6,423 nucleotides of DNA from Puniceicoccales bacterium (GCA_031266235.1 JAISBJ010000024.1:1-6423), one strand, 5' to 3'. Positions 1-6,423 are shown, numbered from the stretch's first letter. Numbers and translations: made by a program. The notes: generated by a model from the letters alone, not told the origin.

Positions 1-961
1 GGGGACGAACGGCAAGACGACGACGGCGAGTTTTTTAGCGGAAATTTTCAATGGCGATGGGCGGCGTGCGTTTGCGGCGGGCAACATCGGGCGTTCGCTA
101 TCGGATCTCGCGGCGACGGAGGATTTGGGGGCAGGCGACACGATTTTTTGCGAGACCAGTTCTTTCCAGGCGGAAGCGCTGAATTTTTTCGCACCCGATG
201 ACCTGATCTGGACCAATTTTGCGCCCAACCACCTCGATCACCATCGGACGCTGCGGGATTATTTTGCTGCGAAATACCGTCTTGTGCGGCGGCTATCGGC
301 GGCGCATGGGTTGGCTACGGACCGCATATTTGCTGGGGAAAGTGTGGCGGCTTGGGCCCGCTATTTCCGCTTGGCGATGCCTCTGGAAACCCATTACCTC
401 GCCCCGAAAAAATTTTTATTGGGCACGCCCTTCGACGATTTTCCGCAGCGGGAGAATTACGCGATTGTTGAGGATTTTTGCCGTTGCCGAGGCATTGGGC
501 CGGGCGTTGTAGCGGCGGCGGCGGTTCGTTTCCGGCGGCCGAAATTCCGCCTGGAAAACATGGGGTCCATCGGCGGTAATGTGTATTGGAACGACTCGAA
601 GTGCACGAATTTTGCGGCCCTGGAAGCGGCTTTGAAGCATTTTCCGGCGCGCGACGTCATTTGGATCGGCGGCGGGCATTTCAAGGGCGGGAATCTGGAA
701 GATCTCGCCGGTATTTTGCGGGGGAGAGTCGAGCGGGCGATTCTGATCGGCGAAACGGGTGCGCCGTTGGAAGCGATCCTCCGAGCGCAAAATTTCCCCG
801 CCATCTACGTAAAAACGCTAGAAAATGCCGTTCGCCATATAAAAAATGCTTGCTTTTCGAAAAAAAATATCGTATTCAGTCCCGCGTTTTCTAGTTTCGA
901 CCAGTTTTCGGACTACGAGGAGCGGGGAAAATTTTTCGAAAAATGTATTTTCGGTTTGTAA
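1..961 (+). CDS. murD: UDP-N-acetylmuramoylalanine--D-glutamate ligase, 5' end missing
   Basis: Cytoplasmic Mur ligase that adds D-glutamate to UDP-MurNAc-L-Ala using ATP. The reading frame is open from base 2, the first complete codon, and ends in TAA; 319 residues are present. The family has roughly 430-450, so about a quarter to a third of the N-terminus (the UDP-binding domain) lies outside the window. In fragment numbering the visible motifs are the ATP P-loop GTNGKT at 1-6, NIG at 28-30, ETSSFQAE at 51-58, TNFAPNHLDHH at 71-81, the lysine of YFAAKYR at 91 (the carbamylated lysine position in Mur ligases), NDSKCTN at 197-203, IGGG near 222-225, and SPAFSSFDQFSDYEERG from 293. NDSK(A)TN and SPA..S.DQF..(Y/F)E.RG are MurD-specific, which separates it from MurC, MurE and MurF. 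It is the first gene of a + strand dcw group. No frameshift or lost motif is seen; the break is only the window edge. Confidence 0.96.
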   Translation, partial: GTNGKTTTASFLAEIFNGDGRRAFAAGNIGRSLSDLAATEDLGAGDTIFCETSSFQAEALNFFAPDDLIWTNFAPNHLDHHRTLRDYFAAKYRLVRRLSAAHGLATDRIFAGESVAAWARYFRLAMPLETHYLAPKKFLLGTPFDDFPQRENYAIVEDFCRCRGIGPGVVAAAAVRFRRPKFRLENMGSIGGNVYWNDSKCTNFAALEAALKHFPARDVIWIGGGHFKGGNLEDLAGILRGRVERAILIGETGAPLEAILRAQNFPAIYVKTLENAVRHIKNACFSKKNIVFSPAFSSFDQFSDYEERGKFFEKCIFGL

Positions 962-978
962 TTTTTACACCGTTGATC

Positions 979-994
979 ACTTTCTTAGGAAAGT
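979..994 (+). other. Short inverted repeat between murD and the LysM gene
   Basis: ACTTTC - TTAG - GAAAGT forms a perfect 6-bp stem with a 4-base loop, 17 bases after the murD stop. No T-run follows it on the + strand, so it does not look like an intrinsic terminator. It could be a weak mRNA processing or stability element, or chance. Confidence 0.3.
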
Positions 995-1009
995 TGCGCG
1001 TGATTTTTG

Positions 1010-1014
1010 GGTGA
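1010..1014 (+). promoter_or_regulatory. Ribosome binding site deciding the LysM gene start
   Basis: GGTGA matches the anti-Shine-Dalgarno complement (AGGAGGTGA) and lies 7 bases before the ATG at 1022. This favours that ATG over the in-frame TTG at 1007, which lies upstream of the site, and over the ATG at 1028. Confidence 0.5.
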
Positions 1015-1021
1015 GAGTAGC

Positions 1022-2005
1022 ATGTCGATGAAGAGGATTTTAGTCAGTTTAGTAAAGGGAATTTTAGGGGTAACGGCGGTTGCGTTATGCGGTTGTGCGA
1101 CGCCGTCATTTTTCCGCGATGTGCCCAAAGGCCCTTCGCCGGAGGACACGATCATTCGGCGCGATTCCGACGCCAGCCGCGAGGTTAAACGCCCCATTGG
1201 AACACCTCTGCGGCCAGAACCTGAGCCTGAGCCGGAATCGGAGGAAATCGTAATTGTCGAGCCCGAAAAAGAGCCGGCGAAAGCGGAGCCGACCGGCGCG
1301 ATATATGCGGTGCAGAAGGGCGATTGTTTGAGTTGGCTGGCGAAGAAATATGGTGTGCGTTTGGGAGATCTTTTGGAGGCGAATGCTCTTGACAAAAATG
1401 CGAAATTGTTTGTCGGGCAGAAGCTCATTTTGCCGGGGGTGACGGAGGAGCAGCTGGCGCAGGCGGCGGCGCCCGTGGAGTACGTCGTGCAGAAGGGCGA
1501 CTGTTTGTCGAAGATCGCGCAGAAGTATGGCGTGAAAATATCCGAGATCAGGGCGGCCAACGGCATGAAAAATGATCGCATTGTGGCTGGTAAAAAAATT
1601 GTCATTCCAGAGCGCGGCCGCTATGCGCATCGCGGCGGTAAAAAAGGTAAAAATTTTCCGCCGAAGGCCGCCGAAACATTTGCCGTCGACGCCGATGGTT
1701 ATTACATTGTAAAAAAAGGCGACGTGCTGTCGAAAATTGCGGCGCAGGCGAAGGTCAGCGTGGGCGATTTGCAGAAGTGGAATGGCCTGTCGGATCCGGC
1801 GAAGATTCGCATCGGGCAGAAAATTGCCGTCAAGCAGAGGGCTCCTGCGCCGGTGAACGCCGCCGCCAAACCGCCCGCGACACCCGCTTTTAGCGAGGCA
1901 AATCCTGTGGCGGGAAGCGCATCGTCCGTTGGGCGCGGTGCGATGGATGAGGTGGATTTTTTTGGAAAGATCGATGAGATTCCCATTGTGCAGGTCCACG
2001 AGTAG
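1022..2005 (+). CDS. LysM-repeat cell wall-binding lipoprotein in the dcw cluster
   Basis: Predicted 327-residue envelope protein that binds peptidoglycan glycan strands through three LysM domains. The N-terminus has basic residues, a hydrophobic stretch and LCGC ending at Cys25, a lipobox-like signal peptidase II site. It is therefore probably a lipoprotein anchored facing the periplasm. Residues 26-93 are a low-complexity linker with a Pro-Glu-rich part (65-90). The LysM domains are at about 94-139, 153-197 and 227-272, each with the (Y)xVxKGDxLSxIA start and a GQK(L/I)xxP-like end. They are followed by a 55-residue Ala/Pro-rich tail with an acidic end. There is no M23/LytM peptidase domain, so it is not a full NlpD-type amidase activator. 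Domains 1 and 2 have Cys (102, 161) at the position usually Thr. The position between murD and ftsW matches the chlamydial nlpD slot, which suggests a role in septal wall binding. The exact function is not known from sequence. Confidence 0.88.
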   Translation: MSMKRILVSLVKGILGVTAVALCGCATPSFFRDVPKGPSPEDTIIRRDSDASREVKRPIGTPLRPEPEPEPESEEIVIVEPEKEPAKAEPTGAIYAVQKGDCLSWLAKKYGVRLGDLLEANALDKNAKLFVGQKLILPGVTEEQLAQAAAPVEYVVQKGDCLSKIAQKYGVKISEIRAANGMKNDRIVAGKKIVIPERGRYAHRGGKKGKNFPPKAAETFAVDADGYYIVKKGDVLSKIAAQAKVSVGDLQKWNGLSDPAKIRIGQKIAVKQRAPAPVNAAAKPPATPAFSEANPVAGSASSVGRGAMDEVDFFGKIDEIPIVQVHE

Positions 2006-2013
2006 CTTCCGAC

Positions 2014-3147
2014 GTGCGCCACAAACGGTCCATTGCCCTGATTGTCCTGATTATTATTTGCATTAATGGCGTGGGGCTGGTCGCGTTGATGAGTGCGGCG
2101 CCGGCCATCGCGAGGGCTATTTACCTCAAAAAACAAGTCATGGCGCTATTTTTTGGCGTGGGGAGTTGTGCGTTATTTTCGGTGGCCCCCCTGTCCTTTT
2201 TTTTTCGCTGGCGCCACTGGCTACTGGCGGGGGCGTTCGGGGCGTTGATTTTGGTTTTGATTCCGGGCGTGGGGCACATGGTCAACGGCTCGCGGCGCTG
2301 GATACACGTCGGCAGCTTGAGTTTACAGATTTCGGAGTTTGCGAAAATCCCGTTTATTATTTGGCTTGCGGGGTACGTTGCGGGGCATCGGGAGGAGTGT
2401 GCGACGCTGGTGCAGGGATTTTTGAAGCCGATGGGGATTTGCGGGAGCCTGGCGTTTGCGGTGCTGTGCGAGCCGGATTACGGCACGGCATTTTTACTGA
2501 TGATCGTCGCGTTGGCGGTCCTATTTTTATTTGGAGCGCGGTTGCGCTATGCATTTTTTTTACTGGTTGGCGGCGGGATCATTTTCCTGGGGCTGATCGC
2601 GCTGAATCCCAATCGGTGGCGGCGCATCGTATCATTTTTCGCGGTAGAGGAGTGCCGATTTGACGCCACTTACCAGCTGTGGCAAGGGATTTTATGTTTT
2701 GCCTCCGGGGGGTTATGGGGGAGTGGCATTGGTCTTGGGCGGCAGAAGTTGTCCTATTTACCGGAAGCTCACACGGATTTTATATTTCCCGTCATTGGGG
2801 AGGAGTGGGGAGGGATTTTTGCGGTGGTGATTATTTTAGCGTTTTTAGTGTTTGTACTGACTGCGCTGTTGGCTTTGTACCCCAAGGAGGACGTTTTCAT
2901 TCGGGCGCTAGGGATCGGCGCGGTGCTGATTATTGCGCTGCAGGCGATTATCAACATTGCGGTTGTGACGGGATGTTTTCCGACGAAGGGCATGGCGCTG
3001 CCTTTTATCAGCTACGGCGGGTCGAATTTGGTGGCGATGTATGCGCTGCTGGGGCTCATCATCAACGGTTTGCGCTCGGAGGGAATGGAGGGCGGTTGTC
3101 GCCGCGAGGATCATAAGAAAATCATGCCGATAGATTGGCTCGGATGA
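2014..3147 (+). CDS. ftsW: Septal peptidoglycan glycosyltransferase FtsW (SEDS family)
   Basis: Multi-pass inner membrane protein of 377 residues that polymerises lipid II during division, working with a class B penicillin-binding protein. Visible SEDS motifs: GSRRWIHVGSLSLQISEFAK at 92-111, EPDYGTA at 153-159, NRWRRIVSF at 200-208, YQLWQGILCFASGGLWGSGIGLGRQK at 220-245, LPEAHTDFIFPVIGEEWG at 249-266 with the putative catalytic Asp255, and PFISYGGSN at 330-338. About ten hydrophobic segments fill the rest. I call FtsW rather than RodA from the GSRRW and PFISYGGSN forms and the dcw context. The start is GTG, 8 bases after the LysM stop; no clear Shine-Dalgarno site is seen, so translational coupling is likely. 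There is no alternative start before the first membrane segment. Residues 354-377, the cytoplasmic tail, are encoded by the first copy of a 122-bp tandem repeat. murG, the usual next gene, is absent. Confidence 0.94.
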   Translation: MRHKRSIALIVLIIICINGVGLVALMSAAPAIARAIYLKKQVMALFFGVGSCALFSVAPLSFFFRWRHWLLAGAFGALILVLIPGVGHMVNGSRRWIHVGSLSLQISEFAKIPFIIWLAGYVAGHREECATLVQGFLKPMGICGSLAFAVLCEPDYGTAFLLMIVALAVLFLFGARLRYAFFLLVGGGIIFLGLIALNPNRWRRIVSFFAVEECRFDATYQLWQGILCFASGGLWGSGIGLGRQKLSYLPEAHTDFIFPVIGEEWGGIFAVVIILAFLVFVLTALLALYPKEDVFIRALGIGAVLIIALQAIINIAVVTGCFPTKGMALPFISYGGSNLVAMYALLGLIINGLRSEGMEGGCRREDHKKIMPIDWLG

Positions 3148-3640
3148 CTGCTTTGCGAAGGAACTATTAGTAATTTGCCTTTGAAAAAAATCTGCGCTCG
3201 GAGGGAATGGAGGGCGGTCGTCGCCGCGAGGATCATAAGAAAATCATGCCGATAGATTGGCTCGGGTGACTGCTTTGCGAAGGAACTATTAGTAATTTGC
3301 CTTTGAAAAAAATCTGCGCTCGGAGGGAATGGAGGGCGATCGTCGCCGCGAGGATCATAAGAAAATCATGTCGATAGAGTGGCTCGGATGACTGCTTTGC
3401 GAAGGAACTATTAGTAATTTGCCTTTGAAAAAATTTGCGCTCGGAGGGAATGGAGGGCGGTTGTCGCCGCGAGGGTCATAAGAAAATTATGCCGGTAGAG
3501 TGACTCGGATGACTGCTTTGCGAAGGAACTATTAGTAATTTGCCTTTGAAAAAAATCTGCGCTCGGAGGGAATGGAGGGCGGTCGTTGCCGCGAGGGTCA
3601 TAAGAAAATTATGCCGGTAGAGTGGCTCGGATGACTGCTT
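3071..3640. repeat. 122-bp tandem array, 4 full copies plus 83 bp
   Basis: Copies start with TGCGCTCGGAGGGAATGGAG at 3071, 3193, 3315, 3436 and 3558. The periods are 122, 122, 121 and 122; the third unit is shorter by one base in its A-run. The fifth copy stops after 83 bp at 3640, where recD2-specific sequence begins. Differences between copies are few and nearly all transitions. Copies 4-5 share GGGTCAT and ATTATGCCGGTAGAG, copies 1-2 share GGATCAT and ATAGATTGG, and copy 3 is intermediate, as expected from stepwise local duplication. Unit positions 1-77 of copy 1 code the FtsW tail; positions 52-83 of copy 5 code the RecD2 tail on the other strand. Positions 21-33 form a small hairpin, and positions 84-122 hold an AT-rich spacer with a 6-7 base A-run. 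Between 3148 and 3608 there is no gene and no convincing terminator for either convergent gene. Confidence 0.97.
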
Positions 3641-5804
3641 CACTGGGAGATTGCTCGAAGTAGCGGCCGAGGCCGGTGATGCGTTTGACACTTTTTTTAT
3701 TGCCAATGGCCAGATCGTAGGCCCTGGGATCGCCGACGATGAAAACTTTGTTGCGCCCGCGCGTGACCGCCGTGTATAATAAATTGCGCTGGAGCATGAC
3801 GTAATGTTGGGTCACGAGGGGGATGACGACGATGGGGAATTCGCTGCCCTGCGATTTGTGGATGCTGATGGCGTAGGCCAGCGCGATGTCGCCGACTTCG
3901 ACCCGGCTGAGCGCCACGCTTTCCCCGTTGAACTTGACCGAAATGGTCCCTCCGTCGCTGTCAAAATTGTAAATAATTCCGAGGTCGCCGTTGAAAATAT
4001 TTTTTTCATAATTATTTCGCAATTGAATTACCTTATCGCCGAGGCGAAAATGGCACCACGGAATCTGTTTCCCCGCACCGGAAATTGCCCGCTGGAGCCG
4101 CTCATTCAGCGCATCAATGCCCGCACTCCCCCTGTGGAGGGGCGCGAGAACTTGGATGTCGCTGATGGGGTCGATTTTGTAAAGCGCCGGTAAAATTTCG
4201 GTGCATAGCTGCTCCACTTTTTGCGTACATTCCTCGGGCGAATTGGCTAAAATAAAGTTAAAATCGCGTTCCGCGTGGATGCGTTCGATGGCGGTGATAT
4301 CGGGGATAGCGTGGGCGTCGCCGGTGATGATGGCGTGGGCGAGGCGGACGATTTCGCTGTGTTGCCCCTGGCGGAAAATTTGTCTGAGATAGGTGACGTG
4401 GAAGCGTTGGGAAGCGATGAAATCCGCTAAAATATTGCCGGCGCCGACGGACGGAAGTTGGTCGATGTCGCCGACGAGGAGGAGGTGGGTCGGATCGGCG
4501 ATGGCGTTGAACAGCGAGACGGCCAGGCGCGTGTCGATCATGCTGGCTTCGTCGACGATGATGTACCCGAAGGGCAGCCGATTGTCCTCGTTGAACGAAA
4601 ATTGCCCCGTCTGCGGGTTGAATTGCAGGAGGCGGTGGATCGTTTTCGCTTCGATTCCCGTTGTTTCCGTCAATTTTTGAGCGGCCCGGCCCGTCGGTGC
4701 GGCCAGACCAATCTTGATATTTTTTGCCGATAAAATGGCGACGAGGGCCCGCAAGATCGTCGTTTTTCCGGTACCGGGGCCGCCGGTGATGATGGATAAT
4801 TTTTCCGCTAGCGCCTGCTGCAATGCGGTGATTTGCTCGTCGGCGAAGGGAAATCCTTCCCGTTTTTGAGCCCAGGCGATGGCGTTGGCGTAGATGATGT
4901 GCGGCAGCGAGGAAGGGGCGGCGTGCAGGCGGTGGATGTGTTTGGCGAGGGTCGTTTCGCCATTCGTCATGGCAGAGGTCTGGATCAAATCCCCCCCAAT
5001 ATTATTAATTTTTTTAAATTGGATAAGTTTTTCGAGGCGATCGGCGATCGTTTCCTCCCCGATTTCGAGCAGTTGCCGGGTGAGGGCGAGGAAGGTGGCG
5101 CGCGGGTAGGCGGTGTGGCCCATGATTTCCAAATTGGAGCAGGTGAATAAAATTCCCGCGTCGATCCGGGAAATGTGATTGCCGGGAATGCCGAGGTTTT
5201 GAGCGATTTTATCGGCGGTTTTGAACCCGATGCCGTCCACCTCCCGCGCCACGCGATAGGGATCAGATTGGAGGATTTGCTTGGCGTCTTTACCGTAAAT
5301 TTTGTGCAGGCGGAGGCACAGCGCGTTGGGAATGTTATAACTTTGTAAAAAAATCAGCATGTCGCGCAGGGCGTATTGCTCGTCCCAGGCGGCTTTGATG
5401 TTGCGGGCGCGTTCGGCTCCGATGCCGGGTATTTCGCGGAGGCGCGCGGCTTCGGTGGAAATGATGTCGAAGGTGTCGGCGCCGAAGTAGTCGACGATTT
5501 TGTCGGCGTAAACTTTTCCGATGCCCTGGATGAGCCCGCTGCCGAGGTACTTCCGAATGCCCTTTACATCCGCCGGCAGCGCCGAGGAAAAGGATTCGAT
5601 GGCGAATTGGCGGCCGAATTTGGGGTGTTCCGTCCAGCTGCCCGTGAGGACGAGGGTTTCGCCGCAGTTGACGCCTGGGACCTTGCCGCGCGCCGTGAAA
5701 ATCTGCTGCCCATTGTCTTCCTCGCGCATTTCCATGATTGAAAAAAATGATTCGTCGTTGCGAAAGACGATGCGCTCCAGTGTACATTTTACGTTTTCGG
5801 TCAA
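3609..5804 (-). CDS. recD2: RecD2-type 5'-3' DNA helicase (superfamily 1B)
   Basis: ATP-dependent DNA helicase of the RecD2/TraA-like family, which acts in DNA repair without RecBC; cytoplasmic. From the chosen TTG start it has 731 residues, normal for the family. Domains in order: N-terminal OB-like segment (about 1-85); helix-hairpin-helix motifs (LIQGIGKVYADKIV near 90, IPGIGAERARNI near 125, VDGIGFKTADKIA near 189); Walker A GGPGTGKT 341-348; motif Ia APTGRAAQKL 369-378; Walker B VDEASM 417-422; motif III GDIDQLPSVG 445-454; LRQIFRQ near 473; LAPLHRGSAGI near 553; an SH3-like GDKVIQLRNNY region near 589; AISIHKSQGSEF 645-656; and LLYTAVTRGR 675-684. All catalytic motifs are intact. TTG at 5804 is preferred because GGAGG lies just upstream and homology begins at VKCTLERIVF. 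An ATG at 5918 would add 38 residues partly read from a repeat. The last 11 residues come from the tandem array. Confidence 0.95.
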   Translation of the reverse strand: MTENVKCTLERIVFRNDESFFSIMEMREEDNGQQIFTARGKVPGVNCGETLVLTGSWTEHPKFGRQFAIESFSSALPADVKGIRKYLGSGLIQGIGKVYADKIVDYFGADTFDIISTEAARLREIPGIGAERARNIKAAWDEQYALRDMLIFLQSYNIPNALCLRLHKIYGKDAKQILQSDPYRVAREVDGIGFKTADKIAQNLGIPGNHISRIDAGILFTCSNLEIMGHTAYPRATFLALTRQLLEIGEETIADRLEKLIQFKKINNIGGDLIQTSAMTNGETTLAKHIHRLHAAPSSLPHIIYANAIAWAQKREGFPFADEQITALQQALAEKLSIITGGPGTGKTTILRALVAILSAKNIKIGLAAPTGRAAQKLTETTGIEAKTIHRLLQFNPQTGQFSFNEDNRLPFGYIIVDEASMIDTRLAVSLFNAIADPTHLLLVGDIDQLPSVGAGNILADFIASQRFHVTYLRQIFRQGQHSEIVRLAHAIITGDAHAIPDITAIERIHAERDFNFILANSPEECTQKVEQLCTEILPALYKIDPISDIQVLAPLHRGSAGIDALNERLQRAISGAGKQIPWCHFRLGDKVIQLRNNYEKNIFNGDLGIIYNFDSDGGTISVKFNGESVALSRVEVGDIALAYAISIHKSQGSEFPIVVIPLVTQHYVMLQRNLLYTAVTRGRNKVFIVGDPRAYDLAIGNKKSVKRITGLGRYFEQSPSEAVIRATLPA

Positions 5805-5808
5805 AAAA

Positions 5809-5814
5809 TCCTCC
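5809..5814 (-). promoter_or_regulatory. Shine-Dalgarno site setting the recD2 TTG start
   Basis: On the - strand GGAGGA precedes the TTG at 5804-5802 with a 4-base gap (5 from GGAGG). It is the best ribosome binding site in the window and has no similar match before the alternative ATG at 5918. Confidence 0.75.
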
Positions 5815-5880
5815 GTTGGGTATATTGGGAAGTTTTTGGAAAATTCAAGTTTTGGGGCAGAAATTTTTGTCCGAATCGAT

Positions 5881-6423
5881 GAAATTTCAAAACGTGACGT
5901 TCTCCCCGCCCACTGCATCTAGCCTGGCGAAAAGATTTTCGTTTGTCAAGGCATTTTTTTTAAATATTTTGAAAAATCTCAAAAATCAGATCATTCGGCT
6001 CGGGAAAATAAAAGTTCGGGAAAAAATTAAAAAATGATATCTGTAGAAAAAATCCGAGGAAAATAATAAAAAAATAATAATTAAAAAATAATAATTAAAA
6101 AATAATATCGGCGGAACGGAAAATTTCAGACGTGACGTTCTCCCCACCCACTGCATCTAGCCTGGCAGAAAGATTTTCATTTGTCAAGATATTTTTTTGA
6201 AAAATTTAGATCTTTTTTTTGAATATTTTGAATATTTTCAAAAATTAAATGATTCGGCTCGGGAAAATAAAAGTCCGAGGAAAATTAAAAAATGATATCT
6301 GTAAAAAAAATTCGAGGAAAATAATAAAAAAAATAATAATTAGAAAATAATATCTGTAGAATGAAAAATTTCGGACGTGACGTTCTCCCCGCCCACTGCA
6401 TCTAGCCTGGCGAAAAGATTTTC
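5881..6423. repeat. ~240-bp tandem array, two units plus start of a third, open at window end
   Basis: A conserved GC-rich core beginning CGTGACGTTCTCCCC and running through CCACTGCATCTAGCCTGGC to AAGATTTTC occurs at 5893, 6131 and 6376, giving periods of 238 and 245. Each core is preceded by a GAAATTTC-like sequence. It is followed by AT-rich DNA with a second conserved block, ATTCGGCTCGGGAAAATAAA (near 5994 and 6251), then TTAAAAAATGATATCTGTA and CGAGGAAAATAATAAAAAAA. Copies differ mainly by small indels in A and T runs. The third copy is cut by the window edge, so the copy number is unknown. No open frame with protein-like composition, no tRNA or rRNA and no inverted terminal repeats were seen. 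The first copy begins about 76 bases upstream of the recD2 start codon. Confidence 0.92.
6068..6109. repeat. 14-bp AT microsatellite inside the 240-bp repeat
   Basis: AAAAAATAATAATT is repeated just under three times (6068-6082, 6083-6096, 6097-6109). The matching place in the next 240-bp unit has about one fewer copy, so part of the length difference between units comes from this tract. Confidence 0.8.

Noticed and set aside
1106..1999. Long open frame antisense to the LysM gene (and others antisense to murD and recD2)
   Set aside because: These are shadows of GC-rich coding DNA: no recognisable motif, arginine- and proline-rich composition, and the opposite strand codes clear conserved domains.
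3144..3170. ATGA overlap at the ftsW stop, as if a following murG started there
   Set aside because: The frame opened by that ATG codes only eight residues before TAG and shows no GGTGGH motif of MurG; it is repeated in the array as part of the unit.
3071..3640. CRISPR array
   Set aside because: Units are 121-122 bp and nearly identical over their full length, with no unique spacers and no cas genes.
5819..5848. Sigma-70-like promoter for recD2 (TTGAAT, 18 bases, TATACC)
   Set aside because: The -10 match is weak, and transcription would start within the Shine-Dalgarno site, leaving no usable leader.
5805..5918. Upstream in-frame ATG at 5918 as the recD2 start
   Set aside because: It has no good ribosome binding site, its first codons are read from the core of the 240-bp repeat, and the 38 added residues do not look like the RecD2 N-terminus. 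TTG at 5804 has GGAGGA directly upstream.
5994..6013. GGCTCGGG shared between the 240-bp array and the 122-bp array as evidence of common origin
   Set aside because: Only about 8-12 bases match, and the surrounding sequence is unrelated.
6030..6156. Short Phe/Ile-rich frame on the - strand starting in the second 240-bp core
   Set aside because: It translates AT-rich low-complexity DNA, and length changes in the A-runs differ between copies, so the frame is not preserved.

Overview
The window suggests a bacterium of the PVC superphylum (Planctomycetes-Verrucomicrobia-Chlamydiae), most plausibly Verrucomicrobiota. The main reason is the gene order murD - LysM protein - ftsW. From general knowledge, a LysM/NlpD-type gene between murD and ftsW is the arrangement in the chlamydial division and cell wall (dcw) cluster, and I believe it occurs in Verrucomicrobia too. 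The moderately GC-rich coding DNA fits this, but the phylum call is an inference from order and motifs, not a database match.

Left part (1-3147, + strand): three genes of the dcw cluster lie head to tail. They are murD, which lacks its N-terminal third because the window cuts it; a LysM-repeat lipoprotein; and ftsW, the septal SEDS glycosyltransferase. murD makes a cytoplasmic peptidoglycan precursor, ftsW polymerises lipid II at the septum, and the LysM protein probably binds the wall from a lipid anchor. The gaps are short (60 and 8 bases), so a single transcript is likely.

Middle (3071-3640): a tandem array of four 121-122 bp units plus an 83 bp fifth copy replaces the murG gene expected after ftsW. 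The first copy codes the last 24 residues of FtsW. The last copy, on the opposite strand, codes the last 11 residues of the convergent recD2 gene. This is the most unusual structure in the window.

Right part (3609-5804, - strand): a complete recD2-type 5'-3' DNA helicase gene. It probably starts at a TTG codon behind a strong Shine-Dalgarno site. It is convergent with the dcw genes and does not belong to that pathway, so the cluster appears to be broken by rearrangement here.

Right end (5805-6423): no gene. A short leader for recD2 is followed by a second, unrelated tandem array. Its unit is about 240 bp, with a conserved GC-rich core in AT-rich, poly-A DNA, and it runs off the window. recD2 is thus flanked on both sides by different tandem arrays. 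I saw no RNA genes, CRISPR array or insertion sequence.
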